DNA from: an uncultured Clostridia bacterium
Lineage (GTDB): Bacteria; Bacillota; Clostridia; Lachnospirales; CAMVHY01
DNA: 17,305 nt
NCBI GenBank assembly: GCA_946415665.1
Contig: CAMKTI010000024.1
Coordinates: 1-17,305 of the forward strand
Reading direction: 5' to 3'
Shown here: piece by piece, positions 6,901 through 15,300 of the stretch
Layout: each line of letters opens with the position of its first letter
Position numbering within the stretch: the stretch's first letter is position 1
Notes under the pieces: generated by a model
What the model saw: only the letters and a program-made list of their open reading frames with translations
Told to the model about the DNA's origin: nothing
Databases searched by the model: none
Made by a program: the position numbers and the translations under genes

Positions 6901-8877
6901 TCTGGGTTGAGAACTGCAAATAAATTAGAAAATATAGACAAAACCGTTATTGATGAGATTTGTTTTTTAATTACGGGAAAGAAGGAAGATTTTTCATTAG
7001 ATGATGCGCAATTGATAATGAAAGCAACTAAGGCCTTGGATAGATCTGTTGCTAAATCAATTGTTAACAATGTAATTAAGAACCAAGATTATAAATATGT
7101 ATTCACATTTATACAGGCATTTAATTCAGCATACGAGGCAACTCCTGACGAAAAAGTAGAATTTATAGAATTTATTGGAAATAGAGATAAAGAAATTGAT
7201 CTTATGAGCGTTATATCAGATATCGATAAATTTGATTTTTATCCGGACGACGGTGGTAAGCGTCTTCACTATGTAGAGCGTAGATTGAGTTTTGAATTTA
7301 TGCAAAAATTGATGAAACAGCTATTAGAAAAATATGAGTTTGGTGTTTTCCCCAACGCTCAACAAAAGGAAACATTAGGGAAATTTTTGAACAAGTTTAT
7401 AGTAGATAACAATAAATTTCAGGATAAAGAGAACGAAATTTCTAATTTCTTTATAACACTTATGAAAAAAGTACAACCTGAAAAATCAAAAGAAGTAACA
7501 AAAGAAATTATTAAGATTTGTTCTAATTTGAGAGAAGTGAATCAAAGAGCAACGATTCTTAAAAGTATCCTTAATGTATCAAATAATTCTCTCAAATGCC
7601 TGGAGTTGCTGGAAGTATTGGAACAATACAATTATACAAATAGTCCTATTACACCAATAAAAGTTGATGGAGATTTGATTAAAAAACTAATATCCGACAT
7701 AATCAACAAACCTTTGCCACTAACTAAAAAAGAGGTTCAACAATTGGAGTGGTTTTGTGCAAACATTAAACCTAACAGGCAAATTTTATTGAACGAAGAT
7801 CAAAACGCCAAGTTTTTTTTAGATTTGATTGAAAAAATGCCTAAGGGATCAATGTCAACATCTATGTTCAAAAATCTTGCTGATCGCTTCTTTCCTAATT
7901 TGTTTGAAAAAAAAGATAACAATTTTAATTACAATTTTAAATTCGAGCTGAAAATTAAATGTATGAATGATATTTTCAGTTGTTTGGCATATGTACTGCC
8001 ATATGGCAAATTAAAAAATATAACAGGGTTAATTGATTCTCGGGGTGGTAGTGATTATTGCGATTTTAAAGGTTGGAAGTATAATTGGATAAACAGTTAC
8101 AATTGCAAGATCGACGATAATGTTACAGATGAATATCAACAAGTTGCACAAAAACAACAAGAACCATGGGATGATTTTGTTGCTTTTTTAAGAGAGAAGA
8201 CCCATAGTTTTTGTTATAACGAGTATCGGGACTCCAATAAGTTAATGGTAAACAAATTTGGGAAAAAACAAGAAAACGAGAACAAAGCCCAAAAAGAAGA
8301 AGAAGAGAGACTGAAGAAAGAAGAAGCGCAAAATAACGATGTTACCGTTACAAACAATATCAAGGGAGAAATAAAAAATGAAGGCAAACTCAATTCAAAC
8401 AATCAAAAAGAGAAAGGTCAAAAAAACAGTACAGTCATCATTAACAACAACATCATCAATAATAACATTACCATTATTAACAATAATTCAAATTCCGACA
8501 ATCCATATAAACTTGTAGCGTGGCTTGGTATCTTGTTGCCTATCGTTCCGGCAATTATTCTCATTGTTAAAATCAATCAACTCGTTAAAATCAATCAACA
8601 AAAATTCACCGTAGGATATATAGTTTTAATTATAGTTGGATTAATCCCGGTTATTTCTGCCATTGTTTTTGGGATTATGGCTTATAAATATAATCAAAAT
8701 AACCTTGCTTCTGAAACACAGGAAAATCTAAAAGACACAGGTGGTATGGACAAAAATAATACTAATAAAGATAAAAATGCTATCAATCAAGAGATGCAAA
8801 TTAACCCGCTCAGCCCGGTTATTGGCAGTAAAAGAAGTCAGAAATTTGAAGACGAAAAAACCAAAGAAGAATCATAA
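919..8877 (+). CDS. Giant coiled-coil protein with C-terminal membrane hairpin (paralogue 1)
   Basis: 2652 aa; I recognise no named family. Start taken at ATG 919 from the RBS and from alignment with its paralogues. No signal peptide. Layout: conserved N-terminal region (about 1-480, with VYESKVRFHTTAMITDKD near the start); a mostly helical stretch (about 500-1100) with recurring L-x-x-x-Q-I-x-x-I/L and I-D-x-x-x-L...LF motifs; a Lys/Glu/Leu-rich coiled coil (about 1150-1275); two tandem modules (about 1420-1760 and 1762-2090) each with the motif HFLFFCGDWICHS; a further helical region containing DKEIDLMSVISDIDKF and LTKKEVQQLEWFC; a KEEEERLKKEEAQ tract; an Asn-rich linker; two membrane helices (about 2532-2552 and 2565-2589); and a polar tail. 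It is probably cytoplasmic and anchored by its C-terminus. It has its own promoter, and its stop codon abuts a reversed spoIIP remnant. Function unknown; a structural, surface or host-interaction role is only a guess. Confidence 0.95.
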   Translation: MENKKDLESEVYESKVRFHTTAMITDKDSGDKSNGMLFVAPLFQVGTRISLKNVKLVTSAVNTCRSQAAITAVDGGICNRKYTLELEEVFNNLLDKLAHLEEDVKLGKNKKYNVKDIESVRQLLIDIEREIGDNAYTIANNIYKSDGVGTDLPATLDRVSSNKVKTWALAFAGYKDIDMYELVKDNQKRNPVSIFFGDSVSTVNGSGLKTLIGSNQRDHINEQFKLKLKNKDFSKELVNDNIECDPGYGYYLCYFFQALLQIVLIDNRKLLTQMDLDIIKLNCDKFLFDLSNPELNVFNDYKPDKIEDQRCPYKFVDFMLNKLLGKELIERLKIDEEGCKCYARGSISISDSISAADHGNQIVAIGFDHNLDNLTYDNSLFIGQGGFVYAPLYNAYGNMDGDLKQKLKLLAFELKTKKIQLDQSGYTTSNEYKFGRIQEVDYEWKFDPGTRKKVKDKIKNIKYNIPDDYDTDISAEDLMELVLKSQTVEKELNEEANSVISNFNKDTNQDENEKAKLFLDTLIKFQKAGMLLNDDQIKLVIENINILKAIFNVVNSNDCKPEYKNIYSWLISNHENVAKSIDLNFLKLDLLNINTVHVLFTRKMEKREEDFTNKDAAELLLKLWELNMFSERLLTDKWGNVGIIDVSIIKEMFQQNKKYTNQILLTFLEQFSNTIIKYLGLNNDNLSEDVVNAIFYKEHGNLTEQISKIDYSKLNAVSIKILFENHLSCVAQGDVSTFSNIALDELDSLKLIELLKWNSDLDFSKHVNWLKSLYLDDLYRIPTYNNVKSSIICFVGKHMECFSREQILSLGKYVFSRVPSTNMARNAACLVLTKLKEFEDSGTKLEKNIVKMMDIDISSYYDKQDPKQIAVMLAFIFEKSKDEQKELLSYLIEHSDIFAYNLDPIFRCVRFGEDSIKQLFSIYKNSSNNNADNDKKREKLDINGFSKCLRDVREMLEDVLKEDKNPDDTSKGKNINYLCLPRLNYAVNFILESQELADLLSDKQIQNINIASKTMSLSWTNLYYILDRFGNKLQYKQFHDLVSGFNKTETCLSNYPNKDDDTSSGFLAKIAFISNFINEKEKEFQEKYSKINDEFEENKFQVDNLICKVGTLIYSNNCREQQDYCTRRHNREIYENSNDAENVHNDLKVGKDDEKILYELGSLNNKLNDEIKELVGKADKMKGLDKIVATIKEETKKLNQSEVKIEELCQKLGEIKELGEPVARIKELNEKAVKVEKLDEIVATIKKSDEYNKLFRDFNEKLDFIKFKMKKFDQLYYGRKNEFFKLKTNFLVALGNLDTGKVSILFKKMYSNYMNNYSDNNKLKTSLKSFKSSMNKRLWQLDSMVIKTKDGDKEYTFNEFFMDGFIKSSLEKNPSKGSNFSLQQKQSIGIINVVNKTEEKDEKNAKNTKVTKVEQYTPEYILENLPLVLEQFHCDDCQLEGEMKEVNLFDLTLKFDQNNKKSLKRFIDSEKLKLIPSGQALNNADQRRNERTNDENHRYFKAVKKLFCNKADHIVENADLVFETDNPNGNMGDYKVSSIHEEFHYELQVLTQKNVEGKTIYLSKEAVIENLAAMKEDKDEERRYEHFLFFCGDWICHSNKFLSQDVSLKGHTEIIQKRIGFGCQYKSESNVLKLNDEVYSLLTAVTLVSGLGTAGQLQNMDGTAIDEICFLITGKKENFSLDDVRFIIKVIKLCSDSWKSMSACDFAKSIVKRLIKSKSQDYEHVFVFVRAFYLEYPKEELALFAKCVDDKAKEFELQKPGYILKNLSFIREQFYYNDYELAIPNVVLETIMCNLTLKFDQNNKKSLEHLIYNKKLKLIEDASGDDVARQRRNTKININGENDKYFKAVKKLFCNKADHIVENADLVFETDNPNGNMGDYKVSSIHEEFHYELQVLTQKNVEGKTIYLSKEAVIENLAAMKEDKDEERRYEHFLFFCGDWICHSNKFLSQDVSLKGHTEIIQKRIGFGCQYKSESNVLKLNDEVYSLLTAVTLMSGLRTANKLENIDKTVIDEICFLITGKKEDFSLDDAQLIMKATKALDRSVAKSIVNNVIKNQDYKYVFTFIQAFNSAYEATPDEKVEFIEFIGNRDKEIDLMSVISDIDKFDFYPDDGGKRLHYVERRLSFEFMQKLMKQLLEKYEFGVFPNAQQKETLGKFLNKFIVDNNKFQDKENEISNFFITLMKKVQPEKSKEVTKEIIKICSNLREVNQRATILKSILNVSNNSLKCLELLEVLEQYNYTNSPITPIKVDGDLIKKLISDIINKPLPLTKKEVQQLEWFCANIKPNRQILLNEDQNAKFFLDLIEKMPKGSMSTSMFKNLADRFFPNLFEKKDNNFNYNFKFELKIKCMNDIFSCLAYVLPYGKLKNITGLIDSRGGSDYCDFKGWKYNWINSYNCKIDDNVTDEYQQVAQKQQEPWDDFVAFLREKTHSFCYNEYRDSNKLMVNKFGKKQENENKAQKEEEERLKKEEAQNNDVTVTNNIKGEIKNEGKLNSNNQKEKGQKNSTVIINNNIINNNITIINNNSNSDNPYKLVAWLGILLPIVPAIILIVKINQLVKINQQKFTVGYIVLIIVGLIPVISAIVFGIMAYKYNQNNLASETQENLKDTGGMDKNNTNKDKNAINQEMQINPLSPVIGSKRSQKFEDEKTKEES
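4378..4743 (+). other. Coiled-coil segment of giant protein 1
   Basis: Residues about 1154-1275 are built from repeated phrases of the kind KI-x-x-L-x-x-IVA-x-IKE (for example KMKGLDKIVATIKEE, ARIKELNEKAVKVEKLDE and IVATIKK). The pattern is heptad-like, with Leu/Ile/Val at a/d spacing and Lys/Glu elsewhere. The DNA is correspondingly repetitive (aaaagaa, gtagcaa-ataaaa). The second giant protein has a longer version at the same position, so the segment has expanded or contracted by repeat slippage. Confidence 0.75.
5412..5859 (+). repeat. 448-bp perfect direct repeat, copy A (inside giant gene 1)
   Basis: By eye every base from 5412 to 5859 matches 6450-6897, an offset of 1038 bases (346 codons), so the repeat is in frame and encodes 149 identical residues (1499-1647, from YFKAVKKLFCNKAD to TAVTL). 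Sequence on both sides is homologous to copy B but clearly diverged, apart from a second identical 36-base patch at 5272-5307 matching 6304-6339. Confidence 0.95.
6450..6897 (+). repeat. 448-bp perfect direct repeat, copy B (inside giant gene 1)
   Basis: Partner of the copy at 5412-5859; it encodes residues 1845-1993. The right flank differs at once (TTGATG here, TTGGTA there). The flanks of this copy resemble the single module of giant gene 2 at some points, such as KLIEDASGDD and DKTVIDEICF, where copy A differs. Copy A resembles gene 2 at others, such as NLPLVLEQFHC. The modules are therefore mosaics. Confidence 0.95.
8512..8685 (+). other. C-terminal two-helix membrane hairpin of giant protein 1
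   Basis: Two hydrophobic stretches are separated by a short lysine-containing loop: LVAWLGILLPIVPAIILIVKI (slightly over one membrane span) and a second one ending GLIPVISAIVFGIMAY. The second is almost identical in giant protein 2 (VGLIPVISAIVFGIMAY). An Asn-rich linker precedes the pair and a polar, charged tail follows. With no signal sequence, insertion as a C-terminal hairpin anchor is the simplest reading. Confidence 0.8.
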
Positions 8878-9036
8878 TCACTCATCCAACAAAACATTTG
8901 CTAAAATCTCAGCCAAAAAATCGATTGCATTTAAAGCTTCTTGTTTAGAATTTGTTTGTGCGCCAATTTCAATTAATAATGATTTCGGCAACATATTTAA
9001 ACTATATCGATATGCATTGACATAAATTTTTCGATT
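8878..9036 (-). pseudogene. spoIIP: spoIIP 3' remnant, copy 1
   Basis: On the minus strand this encodes the last 53 or so residues of a protein resembling SpoIIP, the amidase/endopeptidase of spore engulfment: LNRKIYVNAYRYSLNMLPKS, then LLIEIGAQTNSKQEALNAID, FLAEILANVLLDE and a stop. The SpoIIP hallmark is S-x-L-I-E-x-G-x...-N-(S/T)-x-x-E-A, with a Glu in the LIE motif that is thought to be a metal or active-site residue; it is kept here. Everything upstream, including the catalytic His motifs, is missing. Homology to copy 2 stops at about 9036, and the open frame runs to 9108 over unrelated sequence. Its TGA (complement of 8878-8880) directly touches the TAA of giant gene 1, with no spacer. 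No RBS supports translation of the fragment alone. Confidence 0.7.
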
Positions 9037-9179
9037 TAATACTTCAACGGCTTGGAGTTGTATTGAGTGTTTTGTTTTCACTTGGTATATCTCTTGGATT
9101 TGATGCAATCAAAAATAAAATTTCACATCCAAAAACCACGCTTATATTCGAACGTTTGAGAGATAATCAAAATAACTGA
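9024..9179 (+). pseudogene. Coding-like scrap, C-terminus of an unrecognised protein
   Basis: After the spoIIP homology ends, the plus strand reads (frame 3) FDLILQRLGVVLSVLFSLG, ISLGFDAIKNKISHPKTTLI and FERLRDNQNN before TGA at 9177-9179. It has a hydrophobic stretch followed by a charged tail and looks like the C-terminus of a real protein. No start codon or RBS fits, and the left part overlaps the spoIIP remnant, so the true left edge is probably near 9037. I do not recognise the family. It could also be a chance open frame. Confidence 0.3.
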
Positions 9180-9233
9180 TTTGCTCCATTACAAAAAATA
9201 CTGGTGATAGACAAAATAATTTTTTTATCAATG

Positions 9234-9262
9234 TTGACAGTTATATTTTTTTATGTTAATAT
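9234..9262 (+). promoter_or_regulatory. Sigma-70-type promoter of giant gene 2
   Basis: TTGACA (9234-9239), a 17-base spacer and TAATAT (9257-9262), with TGT directly before the -10. This matches the gene 1 promoter base for base in the boxes. A shared TGTGTTTTT-like stretch follows in the leader. Confidence 0.85.
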
Positions 9263-9311
9263 ATTTAATATACAGTGTGTTTTTACTTACCAATTTATGT
9301 TATAATAAGTC

Positions 9312-9318
9312 AGGAGGG
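9312..9318 (+). promoter_or_regulatory. Ribosome-binding site of giant gene 2
   Basis: AGGAGGG at 9312-9318, followed by one more G, lies about 11 bases before the ATG at 9330. The segment TTTTATC before the ATG parallels gene 1 (TTTTATC-ATG), supporting this start. Confidence 0.85.
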
Positions 9319-9329
9319 GTGTTTTTATC

Positions 9330-12300
9330 ATGCTAAATGTAGAAGCTAAAGATAAAAGAAATCTAAAATCAGAAGTTTACGAGAGTAAAGTTCGTTTTCA
9401 TACTACAGCGATGATAACAGATAAGGATTTCGGTGAAAAAAAATCTAATGGAATACTTTTCACTGCCCCGTTGTTTTTAGTTGGTGCAAAAATATCTTTA
9501 AAAAATGTAATTCTTGCAACATCGTTGGTTAATACTTGTAAATCTCAAACTGCGATAACTGCTGAAACCCGTAACGGTGTATATACGGAAATATATAATC
9601 GCAAATATATACTTGAATTACAAGAGGCGTTTGATAATCTTCTAAATAAATTAACAAACTTAAAAAAACAAGTAGAATCAGGTAAGAATACAAAGTACAA
9701 AGTTGATGACATAGAAAAAGTTGATCAATTTTTAAGCGAGATAAATGAAAAAATAGTTGGTGATGCAGGTGCAATTGCCAATGATATTTATGAATTTGAT
9801 ATGTTTGGAACTGATTTATTAGCGACTCTTGACCGTATCAGTTCAAACAAAGTCAAAACTTGGGCTTTGGCATTTGCCGGATACGATGATTGCGACATGT
9901 GCGGTTTAGTAGGAGATAATCGGAAACGAAATCCAGTTGATGTTTTTTTTGGTGAGAGTGTAAGTACAACAAATGGTTCGCGTTTAAAAACATTAATAGG
10001 GACCAATTCACTTGATAGGTTGAACAACAATTTTATTGATAAGTTGAAGAGTAAAGATTTCAGCAAGAAACTAAGAGATAGTGGTACTAAACATAATTTT
10101 GGATACAACTATTATTTGTGTTACTTTGTTCAGGCGTTGCTACAAATTGTTCTGATCGATAATGAAAAGTTATTAACGCATATGGATTGCGTGATTATAA
10201 AATCAAATTGGGATAATTTTCTTATGGAACTGTCGGATCCATTTTTACAGAGTGTATTTGATGACTACAAACCCAATGAAATTGAAAACCCAGAGTGTCC
10301 TTATAAATTTGTCGATTTTATGCTGAATAAATTATTAGGAAAAGACTTATTTAAAAAATTGGAAATAAATGAAGAAGGGTGTAAATGTTATGCTAAAGGG
10401 TCAATTGATATAAGCGAATCTCTTTCAAATGCGGACCATGCAAATCAAATAATTACTATGGAGTTAGATTACACTTTAGATAATTTGACTTACAACAATT
10501 CTTTATTTATAGGGCAAGGAGATTTTGTTCATGTTGCTCTTCATAATGCTTACAAAAAAATGGACGATGTTCTAAAGCAAAAGTTACAGTTATTAGCATT
10601 TGAATTGAATACAAAAAAGATAAAATTAAATCAAAGTGGATATACAACAAGTGATGAATATAAATTTGGTCGTATACAGGAAATCGAACAAAAGCATGTA
10701 AATAATCCCATAACTGGTAAAAAAAACGAGACTGGTGAAATAGAAAATATAAAATATAAAGTGCCAAATGATTATGATACTGATATATCGGCTGAAGACC
10801 TTATGGATTTGGTATTAAAAGTTCAAGCCATAGAAAAAGATTTGAATGATAAATTAAACAAAGCTATATCTTGTTTTAATAAAGATAACACAAAGAATTT
10901 TTTAGATATCTTAATCGAGTTTCAGAAAATTGATATCTATTTAAATGATAATCAAGTTGAATCTATATTAAAAAACAAAGAGATAATAAAAGCAATGTTT
11001 GATTTTATAAGTCAACAAAATTGCGATTTAAAATATATCGGTGTATATAGTTGGTTGATAAACAATCACCCAAAATTTATAGACTCAATTAATATTGATT
11101 TTTTAAAGGTAGATTTACTTACTGCCGATGGTGTATCTCGTCTCTTTAAGAGAATAGAAGAACGAGAAGGATACAATTTTAAAACTGAGGATAAAGCAAA
11201 ATTGTTGCTCGCATTGTGGCAGAAAAATACGTTTAATGGAGAACTAATCGGTAAAATAAATTCAGATATTATTAAAGAAATGTTTAAGCAGGACAAGGAA
11301 TGTACAAACCAAACCATAATAAAATTTCTAAACAAGTTTGATAACAAAACTATAGAAAGCTTAGATTTGGCTGACGACAATTTATCAAAGGATGCACTTA
11401 ATGAGATTTTTTTTAACATGTATAAAATTCTTACGAAAGATCAAATTGAAAGTATTGATTGCAGTAAACTGAATAATTTATCTACCAAGATATTATTTGA
11501 AAATCGCTTAGCATATATATCGCAAAAGAACGTGAACACTTTTTCTGATATTGCGTTTAAGGAATTAACGCTACCTCGACTTGTGCAATTACTAAAAACA
11601 AATTCTGATTTGGATTTTTCTAAACATAAAAATTGGCTACAAAGTTTATACCTTAGTGAACTATATTTACAATTTGAGAATGATAAGGATAATAAACCAT
11701 TTGTGCGTTTTGTTGCTAAGCACATAAATATTTTTTCGAAAGACCAAATTTTATCTCTTAGAAAGTATGTATTTGAAAATTTTAAAGACAAGGAAGGTAA
11801 TATAGATAATGACGCTCAGTCTGTTTTAAAGCGGTTATCAGCAATTGAAGAAGAAGGAGATTTAGAAAAAAATATTGTTAAAATAACTGGAATCATAGGG
11901 ACAGATGATAATGTGTATTTATGGCAAGCTGATGCAATACTGGTTCATATCTATCAAAAATCACCTGATAAACTAAAAGAGTTGTTATCTTATTTAATTA
12001 AAAACAATGAGCTTTTTGCTGATCATGTTAATGCTATATTTTATTGTATACTCTGTGAGATAACAGACGAAGATATAGAAAAGTGCTTTTCTTGTTACCA
12101 GCAGATGTATGGAAAAATTAGTGCTGATGACAAGGATAAATCTCAACAGCTTGATAAAGATGGTTACCAAGATTGCCTTTCTAAAATAAGAGAAATGTTC
12201 AAAACGGTTTTAAAAGAAGACAAGGATCCAAAGGATGCCAATAAAGGAAAAAATATTAATTACCTATGTTTGGCAAAATTATCATGGATCGTTGATGAGA

Positions 12301-15300
12301 TAAATAAATTACAGGATCTTTCAGATCTCTTATCTGACGAACAAATTAAAAGTATTGATATAAGCGATATAAACCTTGCGCTTGGAGATTTGTATTCCCT
12401 TTTAGATAAATTTGGAAATAAAATGAAGTATGAACAGTTTTATAAATTAGTTTCGAGTTTTAATAATGAAAAAATAGAATTACTAAATGGTGATAATATA
12501 CCTGGTGAAGCTGATGATCAAAGTTCGGATTTTCTGGCTAAGATCGCTTTGATAAGTAATTTTATTAATGAAAGAGAAAAAGCATTCCAAGACAAATATT
12601 CCGACATAGATGATAAGTTTACGGATGCTATACACAATTTTGTGCCTATCATTAATAAAATAGGTGCACAAATATATCGTGACAATAGTGAAAAGCAACT
12701 GGAATACCATAATAATAATGTATATAATCGCGAGCTTTATGAAAAAAGTGATAATACAGAAAACGTCCATAATGATTTAAAAGTTGGTAAAGATGACAAA
12801 GAAATACTCGATAAACTGGGAGCATTAAATGATGAATTAAACTACGAAATGAAAGAATTGGATGGAAAGGTAAATAAAATAGAAGAATTGGATAAAATAA
12901 TGGCAAAAATAAAAGAAGAAATAAAAACATCGAAGGACAAGGTAGTAAAAATAGACCAATTGAATCAAATAGTAGAAAAAATAAATGAATGGGATAAAAT
13001 GGTAGCAAACACAAAAGAATTGAGTGAAATAGCAACAAAAGTAAAAAAAAAAGCGGGGAAAAATGTAATAACAATAAAAGAAATATTAGCAAATATAAAA
13101 GAATCGAATAAAGATGCAGTAACAATAGACGAATTGAATGAAATAGTAGCAAAAACAAAAGAATCGTGTGAATATAAAAGCATGATTGAAGATTGTGGGA
13201 ACAAACTATCAGGTATAAAACAAAAAATGAAAAAATTTGATCAACTATATTATGGGCGCAAGAACAAATTTCTCAAGTTGAAAAAAAATTTTTTTATTGC
13301 ATTAGGCCATTTGGATACTGGAAAAGTTTCAATACTATTTAGAAACATGTATTTAAATTATGAGAAGAGTTGCTCAGATAAGAAAGAATTAGATAGTAAA
13401 AAATTAGAAGACCGTCTCAACAATATCTATAACGATAATCAAATATTCTGGAAGCTAGATCCGATAGTTATACAAGTAGGGGATAAGGAAAACAAATATA
13501 CGTTTAACAAATTTTTTATGGATGGTTTTATCAAGATTCAATCGGGGAAAAAACAAGATGGAACAGAAAGTAATTTTTCTTTAAGACAAAAACAGTCTAT
13601 GGGTATTATAAATGTTGTTGGTAAAGTTGATAAAATAGAAGAAAAAATTGATAAAGATAAAGCAGAAGAAAAAGATGAAAAAGATGCTAAAAATATAAAA
13701 GTTACAAAATTTGAACAGTACACACCAAAATATATTTTGGAGAATTTGCCACTTGTTTTAGAACAGTTTCATTGTAGCGATTATCAGCTAGAAAATGAAA
13801 TGGAAAAAGTGAATCTATTTAACTTGACTTTAAAATTCGAACAAGGGAATAAAAAATCTCTCGAGCGTTTTATTGATAGCAAAAAATTAAAGCTTATAGA
13901 AAACGCATCAGGTGACAATGCAGAGCAACGGGAAAGGAATGCAGAAATGAATAATGAGAATCATAGGTATTTTAAGGCAGTTCAAAAGTTTTTTTGCAAT
14001 AACTCAGATAATATAGTGGAAAATGCTGATTTGATTTTTGAAACAGAAAACCCAAATGGTAATGGAAAAAAAATGTTTGGTAATGCATTTAGAATACAAT
14101 ACGCACCTTTCATACAATTCGAGTTTCACCGGGAATTGATAATTCTTACTCGAAAAGAAGTAGAAGGTAAAATAGTTTACTTGGATAAACAAGATATAAT
14201 TGGAAACTTGGTAGCAATGAAAAAAAATGATAAAAGAATATATGAGCATTTTTTATTTTTCTGTGGCGATTGGATTTGTCATAGCAGTAAATTCCTCTCG
14301 GAAGATGTTTCTTTAGAAAATTTTAAAAACATTGTTAAGAAAAGAATTGAGTTTGGTTGCCGAGGTCAGGGCCAAAACAAACTTGAGTTAAATAAGGAAA
14401 TATATAATTTATTAACCGCTGTCACTTTGATGTTTGGGTTGGAATCTGCAGATGGATTAAGCAAGATGGACAAAACTGTTATTGATGAAATTTGCTTTTT
14501 AATTACAGGAAAAAGGGGAAATTTTGTACCAGATGATCTGCGATTGATAAGAAGTGTGACTAAATTATTTTTTTATAGTTATAGATATCGTGCTTGGTTA
14601 ATTCTTGAGCATGTAATTAAAAACCAAGATTATAAGCATGTATTTACATGTCTAAATATGTTTGATAAAGAACAACTTTTAAAGAGTTCTGACAAAGTAA
14701 CATTGATAGAATGTATTAGCGATAGAGACAAAGAAATTGATTTGATGAGCGTTATATCAGATATCGATAAATTTAATTTTTATCCGGATTACGCTAATGA
14801 TTATAATTATGCTAGGTATGGACAAATTGAAAGAAAATTGAATTTTGAATTTATGAAAAAATTGATGAACCAGCTATTACAAAAATATAAGTTTGGCGTT
14901 TATCCTGACGCTACTCAAAAAGCAACGTTAGGGAAATTTTTGAAAAAGTTTATAGTAGCTAACTATGTATTTGAAGAGAATCATAAAGAAGTTTCTAATT
15001 TCTTTAAGGAACTTATGGCAAAAGTACCACTTGAAAAATCAAAAGAAGTAACAAAGGAAATTATTAAAATTTGCTCTAATGTGAGAGAAAACAGTCAAAG
15101 AGCAGCAATTCTTAAATATGTCCTTGATGCATCACAGAATTCTCTTAAAGGTCTAGAGTTGCTGGAAGTATTGGAACAACACAATTATGCGAGAGGATTT
15201 ATGCTGTATGATGAAGATGAAAATCAAAAAGGTATAGCGCCAATAGAACTTGACAAAGATTTAATTGAAGAACTAATATCCGACATAATCAAAAAACCTT

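Noticed and set aside
8870..8900. Intrinsic terminator between giant gene 1 and the spoIIP piece
   Set aside because: No GC-rich hairpin followed by a T-run is visible at either giant-gene end.
8741..9025. Plus-strand open frame overlapping the 3' end of giant gene 1, with a similar one at 16453-16692
   Set aside because: The similarity between the two comes from the underlying repeated spoIIP piece read on the wrong strand, and from the overlapping giant-gene ends. No RBS or independent coding signal.
8878..9108. Small convergent gene acting as a partner (antitoxin or immunity-like) of the giant protein
   Set aside because: The conserved part is a SpoIIP C-terminus, the N-terminal 20-odd residues are unrelated between copies, copy 2 is frameshifted and no RBS is seen.
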